DNA of 64,000 nt from Candidatus Ribeiella danica (GTDB taxonomy: Bacteria > Chloroflexota > Chloroflexia > Chloroflexales > Roseiflexaceae), in NCBI GenBank assembly GCA_016717335.1, contig JADKFS010000001.1, forward strand, positions 186,001 through 250,000, read 5' to 3'. The notes beneath the pieces are model-generated. The model was not told the origin of the DNA. It saw nothing but the letters and a program-made list of their open reading frames with translations, and did no database searches. The translations under genes were made by a program, and so were the position numbers. Each line of letters opens with the position of its first letter. The stretch's first letter is position 1. Positions 8,295-16,409 of this stretch are shown here, in pieces.

Positions 8295-9792
8295 CAGGCG
8301 CGTCCATCCGCATCGGAGCAGCGGGCCGCTGGGTTGGTGTGCCGGTCAAAATGCCATGGAACTCCCGCAGCGACGGGCCAACCGCGATACCCTGCTCGCT
8401 CATCTTGAATTGGCGGATCGTGCGCTCGTGCTGGCTCGTGCGATGCTTCACCACCGAGATCGCCTGGCGCACTTCCCCGTCGGCCTCGAAATAGCGCAGC
8501 AGAATGACGGTGTCGGCCAGGTAGCTGACATCGACCGGCGCCTGGATATCGCTCCCGACCATGCCATACTGCGACACCACCATCAAGGTGGTGATGCCCT
8601 GCTGGCCGAGGTACCGGAACAGCTCGTGCAGGTGAATAAGCAAGAACCGCTCTTCCGGCATGGCATTCAAATAGCCGTTCAGGCTATCGATAATGATCAC
8701 ACTGCGGTCGTCGCGCTCAACCGTCTGCCGTACGATGTGAATGAATTCACCGGGCGAGAGCACGGCCGAATCCATCTGCTGGAGCTGCAGCTGTCCAGCG
8801 TCGATGTGCGGCCGGAAGTCAAAGCCAAGCTTCGCCGACCGCGTCACCAGCGTCCTGATCGACTCGTCGAACACGAAGTAAGCGACGCGTTCGCCCCGCC
8901 GCATGGCTGTAGTGGCGTACAGTGCGGCCAGCGAAGACTTCCCGACCCCGGCCGGGCCGATCAGGATCGTGCTGGTGCCGCGATCAAGGCCACCGCCGAG
9001 CAGGGTATCCAGATCGGCGACCCCGCTCAAGAGACGCTCGGCCACGAATGGTTGGTGGTGCTCGGACGCAATCAGCCGCGGGTAGACATCCAAGCCACCG
9101 CGCGTGATCCGAAAATCGTGATAGCCCCCGCGGTAGGATCGCCCGCGCAGCTTCGTCACGATCAGGCGCCGCCGCTCGGCGCCGTAGTCGGGCGCGATCT
9201 GCTCGAGCGACACCACCCCGTCCGCCAGGCTGTGGAGCTGAAGATCGTTCACATTCGACGTGCGATCATCCAGCAGCAACACTGTGGCATTGCGGCCGAC
9301 GAAAAACTGCTTGAGCGCCAGGATCTGGCGGCGGTAGCGCAGTGGGTCCTGGGCGAGCAAGCGCATTTCGGAGAGCGAGTCAAACACCACGCGGGTCGGG
9401 GCAATCCGCTTCACCTCGGCTAGAATAAGCTTGGTGGTCTCGTTCAGCTCGACCTCGGAGGGGTGAAACATGGTCGAGTGCGCGTCCACGAGCAGGTTGT
9501 CCTCGGAAGGGACAAGCTCGAACAGATCGATGCCATCGAGCGACCAACCATGCGAGGCCGCCGCCGCGCGCAGCTCCTCGGCCGTCTCAGAGAGGGTGAC
9601 GTAGAGACACCGCTCCCCCTGGTGGACGCCGTCGAGCAGGAATTGGATGGCGAGCGTCGTTTTGCCGGAGCCGGGGTTGCCTTCAACGAGATAGAGGCGT
9701 CGAGGAGTGAGCCCACCGTCAAGAATGTTGTCAAACCCGGCGATGCCGGTCGTCACGCGTGGCCGAGGATCTGCGGATGCGGAGCTAGTCAT
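8281..9792 (-). CDS. KaiC-like dual RecA-fold ATPase
   Basis: 503 aa from the ATG at 9792; longer in-frame starts exist at 9822 and 9957 but add a sequence unlike the family. Two KaiC domains are visible. Domain 1 has TTGIAGFDNILDGG and Walker A GNPGSGKTT; domain 2 has SGVADLDTLLGGG and Walker A GPAGVGKSS. The catalytic double-Glu of cyanobacterial KaiC CI is not kept (TLSETAEEL in domain 1, VFDESIRTL in domain 2). No kaiA or kaiB is nearby. It overlaps the hybrid kinase gene, the usual setting for non-circadian KaiC proteins that work with histidine kinases. The biochemical role is inferred only. Confidence 0.88.
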   Translation of the reverse strand: MTSSASADPRPRVTTGIAGFDNILDGGLTPRRLYLVEGNPGSGKTTLAIQFLLDGVHQGERCLYVTLSETAEELRAAAASHGWSLDGIDLFELVPSEDNLLVDAHSTMFHPSEVELNETTKLILAEVKRIAPTRVVFDSLSEMRLLAQDPLRYRRQILALKQFFVGRNATVLLLDDRTSNVNDLQLHSLADGVVSLEQIAPDYGAERRRLIVTKLRGRSYRGGYHDFRITRGGLDVYPRLIASEHHQPFVAERLLSGVADLDTLLGGGLDRGTSTILIGPAGVGKSSLAALYATTAMRRGERVAYFVFDESIRTLVTRSAKLGFDFRPHIDAGQLQLQQMDSAVLSPGEFIHIVRQTVERDDRSVIIIDSLNGYLNAMPEERFLLIHLHELFRYLGQQGITTLMVVSQYGMVGSDIQAPVDVSYLADTVILLRYFEADGEVRQAISVVKHRTSQHERTIRQFKMSEQGIAVGPSLREFHGILTGTPTQRPAAPMRMDAPDETA

Positions 9793-9902
9793 ATTGTGAA
9801 CCACCTTCTCGGCGCCAATCATCCTGCAGGATGTTCTTCCATGCGAGCTTGACGTGCGAAATGAAGCGAGTGGCTGGCCACATTGAATCTGGCGGTGGGG
9901 GC

Positions 9903-9941
9903 GGGAGGTCTGGAGGGCCCTTCGGCCCCTCCAGACCTCCC
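9903..9941. repeat. G-rich palindromic hairpin with TTCG-type loop
   Basis: GGGAGGTCTGGAGGG pairs with CCCTCCAGACCTCCC around a CTTCGG-containing loop, with one extra C in the right arm. It is closely similar to the hairpin at 33157-33191, so the two belong to one dispersed palindrome family. Confidence 0.8.
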
Positions 9942-10004
9942 CGTCAAGATCGCTCATGCCTGATCATAATACCACGATTCGATGTACAGAGGAGTTCACC
10001 GCCG

Positions 10005-10130
10005 TTGACCGAGCTCGGGCGGGCCCTGGTGCTGGCTGGCGATGCGGGGGAGGCGCGGGCCGCCCTCGATCAGGCGGCGAGCCTTGTCGAGTCGCTCGCC
10101 GCTCAACTCAAGGATGCCGAATCGGCCTAG
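10005..10130 (+). pseudogene. Possible remnant of a TPR-type protein C-terminus
   Basis: From a TTG at 10005 to the TAG at 10128 the frame reads like the end of a tetratricopeptide protein (GRALVLAGDAGEARAALDQA and an Ala/Glu/Leu-rich helix). No upstream part of a gene is visible. It could be the tail of a decayed AAA/TPR regulator or chance coding in GC-rich DNA. Confidence 0.3.
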
Positions 10131-10201
10131 CGCATAACCAAGCGCCGAGCGATCGGCCGGTACAGCGCCTCCGCCATGATTCCGCCTGGATATCATCAGG
10201 T

Positions 10202-11470
10202 TCAGTCCGGCTGCGTCCGCAGTTCCTCGCCCGCGACCCAGCCCTCGCGCCCGCCCAGCGTGCGCACGCGCCACCAGCTGAGCCCGCTTGCCGCCAGTGG
10301 ACCATCCAGCAGCGTCACCTGCGTGCCCACCGGCAGCCTGGCGATAATCGACTGGCTGGTGCCGGCGCCGGCCCGCATGCGCAGCACCAGGCCGCCCGTG
10401 CGCGTCACCCACGCGTCGCAGCTGACCGCGAGGTTGGCACACGCCTGTGTCGCTGCCGCGCCGGTCGTCACGCGGATCGGCTTGCCGGTCACGTCGACGG
10501 AGCCAGCTGGTCGCGCGCTGTAGGCGGCCGTGCCGCCGCTGGGCGTGGTTTGGAAGCTCCACGTGCCGTCAGCCCCGACGGCGACCGTGCCAATCACTTT
10601 GTCGCTGTCCAGGATCTCGATCTGGCCGCCTGGCGTGCCGGTCCCGGCGATCGTGATCGGGCCGCCGGCGAGAGTCGCTCCATCGGCCGGCGCGGTGATC
10701 GCCGGCGCCTGGGCAGCTGCGCCGCCGGAGCCTGCCGCGGGCGCTTGCGCCGCCCCGGACACGGAGATGAGCGTAGAGCTCGAGGCGGCCGCGACCTGCC
10801 CGTCCGCGTCGAGCGCGCGGGCCACGACCGCGTGGTCGCCCGGTGAGAGTGTTACGGGCAGCGACCACTTCCCGTCCGTGCCGGCAGTGGCCGTGCCGGC
10901 GCGCGCGCCGTCGACCACGATCTCGATCTTCGCACCGGGCGCACCCGTCCCGCCGAGCGCAATGTCGCCAGCCGCCAGCGGTTGGCCCGGCAGGTCGAGT
11001 GTCGGCGCCGCGACCTGCGGCGCGGGCGCGGCGATCGAGAGCGTGACCGGGCTTGCCACCGCCGCGACTGCGCTCTTGTCGTCGAGGGATTGGACGACGA
11101 CCCGGTGCGCCCCGGGCTTGTCGAGCGTTGCGTTCAGCGTCCACGTGCCGTCGGCGCCGGCGCGCGCCTTGCCGGCGGGCACGCCATCGACCAGGAGTTG
11201 CAGCTCCACGCCGGGGGCGGCCGTGCCGCTGAACGTCATCGGGCCGGGCGCGGCTTGCGTGCCGGACGCCGGGGACACCAGCACGGGGGCCGCGATCTGC
11301 GCGCTGGATGCCGCCGTCGCTACAGCCGGCGGGCTTGTCGCCGGCGTCACTCCTGTGGTGTCAGTACTGGCCGCCAGCCGAAAGAGCAGCAGCAGCGCGA
11401 TGAGGATGAGCGCGACGATCAGCTTGAACCAGTCGTAGCTGATCCAGCGCCGTTCGATCGCTGAGTTCAT
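10202..11470 (-). CDS. Membrane-anchored Ig-like repeat protein with C-terminal SH3 domain
   Basis: 422 aa from the ATG at 11470. A signal-anchor TM segment (LIVALILIALLLLFRLAA) is followed by a Pro/Ala/Ser linker, then three repeats of about 90 residues with the pattern P..G........GTG.PG..IE.L.DG...G...AGADGTW, typical of bacterial Ig-like adhesion or envelope domains. A C-terminal SH3-like domain contains LRMRAGAGTSQSIIARLPVGT and WWRVRTLGGREGWVAGEEL, which usually binds peptidoglycan. It is predicted to sit outside the membrane. The start overlaps the stop of the upstream helix-hairpin-helix gene (ATGA), so the two are co-translated. The function is unknown beyond envelope association. 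Confidence 0.82.
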   Translation of the reverse strand: MNSAIERRWISYDWFKLIVALILIALLLLFRLAASTDTTGVTPATSPPAVATAASSAQIAAPVLVSPASGTQAAPGPMTFSGTAAPGVELQLLVDGVPAGKARAGADGTWTLNATLDKPGAHRVVVQSLDDKSAVAAVASPVTLSIAAPAPQVAAPTLDLPGQPLAAGDIALGGTGAPGAKIEIVVDGARAGTATAGTDGKWSLPVTLSPGDHAVVARALDADGQVAAASSSTLISVSGAAQAPAAGSGGAAAQAPAITAPADGATLAGGPITIAGTGTPGGQIEILDSDKVIGTVAVGADGTWSFQTTPSGGTAAYSARPAGSVDVTGKPIRVTTGAAATQACANLAVSCDAWVTRTGGLVLRMRAGAGTSQSIIARLPVGTQVTLLDGPLAASGLSWWRVRTLGGREGWVAGEELRTQPD

Positions 11471-12183
11471 AGCGCTACCTTCTTCTGCGCAAACTGGCGC
11501 GCCTCGGCGATCCAGGCAGCCGGGTCGATCTCCTGCCAATGTTGAGGCGCGATGATCGCACGCACCTGCTCGGGAGTGAGCGCTGCGAGCTCTTCGAACG
11601 TGTAGACCCCGCCATCGAACAGCTTCCGCTCATAGGCTGGCCCAATGCCGTTGATGTCGATCAGCGGGTCGCGCGGTCGTGCCGCCGGCTGGGCGACCTC
11701 GCGCTCCCGCGGGAGCTGCGCGTCGCCCGTTTTCGGTACATTGGCTGCTGCCCGATCGGCTGGCGACTCAAGCGAGGCCATGTCTTCCCGCGAAAGCTGG
11801 ACGGTCGCGAAGCTCGTGGCCTTGGCGGCGCCATCGTCGGCGCTGAGCACGACCGGGGCGCGCGGCGCCTCCGGGCCGACCGAGCGCTGCTTGACGTCCG
11901 CCCGCATGCTTGCGAGCCGCGCTTCCAATTCGCCGATCGTGGCATCACGCTGCTGAGCCGAAGCCGTCGCGGCAGATAGGTCGGCCTGGAGACGCTGGTT
12001 GTCGGCGCGGGTGCTCGCGAGCGAGTCGCGCATGCGGGCTAGCTCGGCGCCGGCCTGCCGCGCCCCTTGCGTGTCCATCTCGTTTGACTGCCGCCGGCGG
12101 CGCCAATAGAGCCAATCGATCACCCACTCGATCAGCCAGCCGATCAGCAGGCCGAGCACCAGCCACCAGATTGGTGAACTCAT
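11467..12183 (-). CDS. Membrane-anchored coiled-coil protein with helix-hairpin-helix domain
   Basis: 238 aa. An N-terminal TM segment rich in Trp (WWLVLGLLIGWLIEWVIDWL) is followed by basic residues and a coiled coil (about 35-95). A low-complexity linker leads to a C-terminal helix-hairpin-helix module: DINGIGPAYERKLFDGGV and LAALTPEQVRAIIAP. Such DUF4332-like HhH domains are found in envelope and DNA-associated proteins; no nuclease residues are apparent. The start is preceded by AGAAGGGGG. It overlaps the next gene by 4 bp, so both products probably act together at the membrane. Confidence 0.8.
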   Translation of the reverse strand: MSSPIWWLVLGLLIGWLIEWVIDWLYWRRRRQSNEMDTQGARQAGAELARMRDSLASTRADNQRLQADLSAATASAQQRDATIGELEARLASMRADVKQRSVGPEAPRAPVVLSADDGAAKATSFATVQLSREDMASLESPADRAAANVPKTGDAQLPREREVAQPAARPRDPLIDINGIGPAYERKLFDGGVYTFEELAALTPEQVRAIIAPQHWQEIDPAAWIAEARQFAQKKVAL

Positions 12184-12568
12184 AGCGGCGTACCCCCTTC
12201 TTGATAAGCGAACGAGCGGCGTGACGGATCACACCCGCCGCTCGTGGAGCAGATCGCGAATCTCGCTTGGTCGGCGCGGCAACCGCTACACCTCACCGAG
12301 CCGCAAGAAGTAGCGGGCACACACCTGAGGACGTCTGTCTGAAGAGCGGAAATGTTTGGCAGGAGTGCCTGAATATAATCGAGTATACACCCTTGTATAG
12401 TTCTCAAATGTAGAGGTAGCGACACGTCCAGTATATATGCCTTCACCGCTGCCGGATGCGATCACGGTCGTCATCACCTGCTTGGCATTGATGAGCCGCT
12501 CAACAGCTGGCTGTATGCGCTGGGTATAGATGGGCAGTTGCCAGTGGGGTGAGACAGCGCGCAGTTTA

Positions 12569-12650
12569 CAGCTGTGAGCATGCAAGAACGAGATGCCGTT
12601 GTGATACCATCCGTCGTATTGCCGACCGGCTCCTGCCGACTGCTATAGGG
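12569..12650 (-). repeat. Dispersed repeat, copy 1
   Basis: Read on the minus strand, it starts CCCTATAGCAG, runs through GTCGGCA, GACGGAT and ATCACAACGG, and ends in TTGC..GCTCACAGCTGT. The same order of blocks is found at 54216-54308, and part of it at 55101-55160 and 38609-38627. Confidence 0.75.
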
Positions 12651-13024
12651 GCAGCCGAGGAGTGTGCCTTGTGCCCAAGGACGAATCGTGGACCAAACGA
12701 GGCGCAGGGGCGCAGGCTATGAGCAAACAGGGTCGGGGGCGCAGGAATGCTTCTCGGTAGATCTATAATAGTACTTATATATATACGAGTCAATACCAAG
12801 TTCTCAAAATGCCACGGGCCGCCAAAGACTGTTGGCGGAGAAGCGCCTAATGCGTAACACCAGCAAATTGCACGGCAATGGGGCCGAAGGCGCTTGATCT
12901 TATCCGCAGCGCCCTGCATGCCAAAGGACTCCCCTTCGCCAATTGAAGTTGATCCTGACCGCTTGCACACTTCCCCAACGCACCGTATACTCCTACCATA
13001 ACATCCCTAACATCCCTAAGATTA

Positions 13025-13045
13025 TGGTTCAATTCCATTGAACCA
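13025..13045. promoter_or_regulatory. Perfect palindrome upstream of the LuxR/MalT-like gene
   Basis: TGGTTCAAT-TCC-ATTGAACCA, ending 38 bp before the start codon and followed by GGCCTAA. The same arm plus GGCCT block recurs at 53084-53099, with an inverted partner at 53179-53187. It may be an operator or a mobile palindrome end. Confidence 0.45.
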
Positions 13046-13083
13046 GGCCTAACATAACGCGACGCATAGCGGGAGGTACTCGA

Positions 13084-16000
13084 ATGGCGCGTACGACCGC
13101 AGTGGTAGATGGCGCCACGTTGGTGCTCCCTGAACGCGATGCCGGCCCCATTACGCTGGACACACCGGCCTGGTTTGCCTGGCTGGAGCATGCGACCGCA
13201 TTCGCGTTTACCAGCCCAGCCGGGCGCTTCACCGCCCGCAAGGAGCGGCAGGCGCGCGGCGGCGGGTATTGGAAAGCCTATCGCACGTCCCACGGCACCC
13301 TGCATCGGGTGTATCTCGGCAGGGCCCAGGATCTGACGCTCGACCGGCTCAACCAAGCTGCTGCGACGCTGGCAGCTACATCCGCGGCTGCGGCTCCGCC
13401 TCCGGCGGCGCGCCCCGCACCCGCGACGGCCTTGCCTGCCAACCTGCTCGCCACCAAACTGTTTGCCCCACCCGCCCGCGCCAACCTGGTCGTCCGTCCG
13501 CGCCTGTTCGAACGCCTCCAGGCCGGCCTGCGGGATAAACTGACGCTGATCGCGGCCCCGGCCGGCTTCGGCAAGACCACGCTGCTCAGCGCGTGGCGCG
13601 CTACGGCCGCCGGCAGCGCGCTGCCGGTTGGCTGGGTGTCACTCGATCGCACAGATAATGACCCGCTGCGATTCTGGAGCTACGTCATCGCCGCCCTGGA
13701 CACACTCGCGCCCGGCGTCGGCGCGACCGCGCTGGCCCTGCTCCAATCGCCGCAGCCCCCGCCGATAGAGTCCATGCTGACGGGCGTGGTGAATGCCTTC
13801 AGCGCCGCCTACGCCGCGCCGCCGGTGTATGATGTCGCGCTGGTGCTCGACGACTATCACGTGATCACGGCGCCCGCTATTCATGGTGCGCTGGCCTGGC
13901 TGCTCGAGCATTTACCCCCCCAGCTCCACCTGGTGATCATCACGCGCGCAGATCCGGCCCTGCCGCTCGCTCGCCTGCGCGCGCGCGGCGCCGTGACCGA
14001 GCTGCACGCGCGCGATCTGCGCTTCACCCCCGACGAAGGCGCGGCATTTCTCAATCAGGTGATGGGGCTCTCGCTCACCGCTGCCGACCTGGCCGCGCTG
14101 GAGGCACGTGCCGAGGGCTGGGTCGCCGGGCTGCAGCTTGCGGCGCTGGCGATGCGCGACCACCAGGATCGCAGCGGTTTCATCCGCAGCTTTAGCGGCA
14201 GCAACCGCTATATCGTGGATTACCTGGCCGCCGAGGTCTTCGCGTCCCAGCCGGCCCACCTGCAGACCTTCTTGCTGCATACCGCCATCCTCGACCGGAT
14301 GTGCGGCCCGCTGTGCGATGCGGTCCTCCTGGAAACGATGAACGATGAACGTGGAATGATGAACAGTTCATTCTCACCCACCGACTCATCGTTCATCGTT
14401 CGTCATTCATCGTTGCCCGACAGCTACAGCCAGCTCATCTTGGATCAACTTGAGCGCGCCAACCTGTTTGTCGTGCCGCTGGACGATGAGCGCCGGTGGT
14501 ACCGCTACCACCACCTGTTTGCCGAGGTGCTGCGGCACCGGCTGACGAGCGGTGTGTCGGCCGAAACAGTGGCCGGCCTGCACCGCCGCGCCAGCGTGTG
14601 GTATGCGCGGCAGGGGCTGGTTGCAGAGGCGGTGCAGCACGCGCTGATGGCGGCGGATGACGCGCGGGCGGCCGATCTGATCGAGCAGCACGGCCTGCGC
14701 ATCATCGTCGGCGGGCAGGTGCAGACCGTGCTGGGCTGGCTGAGCCCGCTCCCGGATGCGCTGATTCGCGCCCGGCCGCTGCTCTGCACCGTCCACGCGC
14801 TCGCGCTGCTGTTCACGAATCAGATGGCTGCTGCCGAGGCGCGTATCCAGGATGCCGAACGCTCCATCCAGCCCGACACGCCGGCCGACCAGTCCCAGCT
14901 CATCCAGGGCCGCGCGGCCGCAATTCGTGCGAACATCGCCCGCTACACCGGCGACCTCGCCGGCTCTGTCGCCTGCGCACACGAGGTGCTGCGCCTGCTG
15001 CCGGAGAGCGAGACGATTGCTCGGACGATCGCGATGTTGCATGTGGCGCGCGCCTTCCGCGTGAGCGGCGATGTGCGGGACGACGCCGAGCGACGCGCCA
15101 TCGCGGTGATTGCACCGTTCCAGGCCGCCCATAACCTGTTGGGGACGCTGGCTGCGATCACCAACCTGGCCCGGCTGCAGGTGCTGCAGGGCCGGCTCCA
15201 CGCCGCGGCGGCCACCTATCGCGAGATGACCCAGATCGCATCCAGACCCGACGAGCCGCTGCTGCTGGAAGGCCCGGCCTATTACGCCGGCATGGGCGTA
15301 GTGCTGTACGAGTGGAGTGATCTGGGCGCGGCTGAGCAGCACCTGGCCCAAGCCATGGAGCAGCTCGTGGGCCGGCTTGCAGTGGACGCCGAGGATGTGG
15401 CGCTCGGCTATCTGGCCCTCGCGCGCCTGCAGCAGGCGCGCGGGGAGCACGCCACCGCACAGCTGACGCTGGAGACCTACACCGACCTGGCCCGCCAGCG
15501 CGGCTTTGTCGCCCACCTGATCGCGCGCGGCGCCGCGGCGCAGGCGCAGCTCGCATTGGCGCAAGGCAACCTCGCTGCCGCTGTTGCCTGGGCGGATGCG
15601 TGTGGCCTCACTGCTGCGGATGAACTCAGCTTCGTGCGCGAAGCGGAGGAGCTGATTCTGGCGCGGGTCTGGATCGCCCAGGCCGGCGCCCGGCTCCAGC
15701 AGGCAGTCGAGCTGCTCGATCGGCTGCTGGCGGATGCGGAGGCCAAGGCGCGCATGGGCAGCGTGCTGGAGATCCTGATCGTGCGCGCGCTGGCGCAGTG
15801 GGCGCAGGAAAGGCACAGCGACGCGCTGGCGACACTTGAGCGCGCGCTCGTGCTCGCCGCGCCGGAGGGCTCCATCCGCCGCTTTGTCGATCAAGGCCCG
15901 GCAATGGCGGCGATGCTCCAGGCAGCACAAGCGCGCGGGATTGCGCCGGGCCACATCACCCGGCTCCTGGCGGCCTTCCCGGAATCAGACCAGGAGACCA

Positions 16001-16278
16001 GGAGACAAGGAGACAAGGAGATAGATTGGGCATCGATTTCTCTGGTCTCCCGGTCTCCTGGTCGCCCGGTCTCCCAGTCTCTGGTTGAGCCACTCAGCGC
16101 GCGCGAGCTGGAAATACTGCGCCTGATCGCGAGCGGCAAGTCCAACGCCGAAGTCGCGCGGACGCTGGTGATCGCCATCAGCACGGTCAAGACCCACACC
16201 AACAGCATCTTCGGCAAGCTCCAGGTCACCAGCCGCACCCAGGCGATCGCACTGGCGCGCGACTTACACCTGCTCTAG
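13084..16278 (+). CDS. MalT-like ATP-dependent LuxR-family transcriptional regulator (LAL type)
   Basis: 1064 aa. Residues 25-85 form a small domain seen before many chloroflexal LuxR proteins (GRFTARKERQARGGGYWKAY). A STAND-type NTPase follows: Walker A APAGFGKTT at 158-166 and Walker B ALVLDDYHV. Next come long TPR-like helical repeats and a C-terminal LuxR HTH (LSARELEILRLIASGKSNAE ending RTQAIALARDL). MalT-type proteins bind an inducer and ATP, then oligomerise on promoter direct repeats. Three identical promoter boxes lie downstream at 16304, 17928 and 20388, plausible targets (inference). Two hairpin repeats are inserted in frame (14331-14415 and 15985-16085). The start is preceded by GGGAGGTACTCG. 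Confidence 0.93.
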   Translation: MARTTAVVDGATLVLPERDAGPITLDTPAWFAWLEHATAFAFTSPAGRFTARKERQARGGGYWKAYRTSHGTLHRVYLGRAQDLTLDRLNQAAATLAATSAAAAPPPAARPAPATALPANLLATKLFAPPARANLVVRPRLFERLQAGLRDKLTLIAAPAGFGKTTLLSAWRATAAGSALPVGWVSLDRTDNDPLRFWSYVIAALDTLAPGVGATALALLQSPQPPPIESMLTGVVNAFSAAYAAPPVYDVALVLDDYHVITAPAIHGALAWLLEHLPPQLHLVIITRADPALPLARLRARGAVTELHARDLRFTPDEGAAFLNQVMGLSLTAADLAALEARAEGWVAGLQLAALAMRDHQDRSGFIRSFSGSNRYIVDYLAAEVFASQPAHLQTFLLHTAILDRMCGPLCDAVLLETMNDERGMMNSSFSPTDSSFIVRHSSLPDSYSQLILDQLERANLFVVPLDDERRWYRYHHLFAEVLRHRLTSGVSAETVAGLHRRASVWYARQGLVAEAVQHALMAADDARAADLIEQHGLRIIVGGQVQTVLGWLSPLPDALIRARPLLCTVHALALLFTNQMAAAEARIQDAERSIQPDTPADQSQLIQGRAAAIRANIARYTGDLAGSVACAHEVLRLLPESETIARTIAMLHVARAFRVSGDVRDDAERRAIAVIAPFQAAHNLLGTLAAITNLARLQVLQGRLHAAAATYREMTQIASRPDEPLLLEGPAYYAGMGVVLYEWSDLGAAEQHLAQAMEQLVGRLAVDAEDVALGYLALARLQQARGEHATAQLTLETYTDLARQRGFVAHLIARGAAAQAQLALAQGNLAAAVAWADACGLTAADELSFVREAEELILARVWIAQAGARLQQAVELLDRLLADAEAKARMGSVLEILIVRALAQWAQERHSDALATLERALVLAAPEGSIRRFVDQGPAMAAMLQAAQARGIAPGHITRLLAAFPESDQETRRQGDKEIDWASISLVSRSPGRPVSQSLVEPLSARELEILRLIASGKSNAEVARTLVIAISTVKTHTNSIFGKLQVTSRTQAIALARDLHLL
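14331..14415. repeat. In-frame heptamer-repeat hairpin inside the LuxR gene
   Basis: Left arm of TGAACGA-like heptamers, right arm of TCGTTCA-like heptamers. It is translated without stop as MNDERGMMNSSFSPTDSSF and similar residues, between conserved helices of the NTPase arm. Confidence 0.9.
15985..16085. repeat. In-frame octamer-repeat hairpin inside the LuxR gene
   Basis: AGGAGACC/AGGAGACA units (left) face CTCCCGGT/CTCCTGGT units (right). The insert falls in the linker just before the LuxR DNA-binding domain and keeps the frame open. Confidence 0.9.
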
Positions 16279-16303
16279 CTCCAACGACCTCCCCAACAGC
16301 ACA

Positions 16304-16368
16304 GAATCCACCCATCGCTCCACCTTTGGTTGCGCGCGCTTCCGCCCAGGCGCCGGCTATGCTGTGCC
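16304..16368 (+). promoter_or_regulatory. Conserved promoter box A (before DJ-1-like gene)
   Basis: Begins GAATCCACCCATC, continues CTCCACCTTTGGTTG and ends CCGGCTATGCTGTGCC. It aligns without gaps with boxes B (17928) and C (20388) over about 65 bp. TATGCT is the likely -10 element, and the repeated TCCACC motifs upstream are the likely activator half-sites. Confidence 0.75.
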
Positions 16369-16409
16369 TGTTCGGCAGACCGACCTTCCATACATGAAAG
16401 GACGCAGCT

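Larger units (their letters stand above)
9793..10201. other. Intergenic region with hairpin and a possible gene remnant
   Basis: 409 bp between the KaiC-like start and the end of the SH3-domain gene. It holds one near-perfect G-rich hairpin (9903-9941) and a short coding-like relic (10005-10130). No complete gene or RNA gene was recognised. Confidence 0.5.
12184..13083. other. 900-bp intergenic region, AT-richer than its surroundings
   Basis: No convincing gene is seen; open frames here lack ribosome sites and family features. It contains copy 1 of a dispersed repeat (12569-12650), an AT-rich stretch (12755-12810), a short direct repeat AACATCCCT (13002-13018) and a perfect palindrome (13025-13045) just before the LuxR gene. 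The base composition suggests a horizontally acquired or decayed segment. Confidence 0.6.

Noticed and set aside
8281..9792. Circadian clock kaiC
   Set aside because: No kaiA or kaiB nearby and the catalytic double-Glu is not kept in domain 1; called KaiC-like only.
12286..12970. Small minus-strand genes in the 900-bp gap
   Set aside because: No family features, no ribosome sites, and they cover dispersed-repeat and AT-rich DNA.
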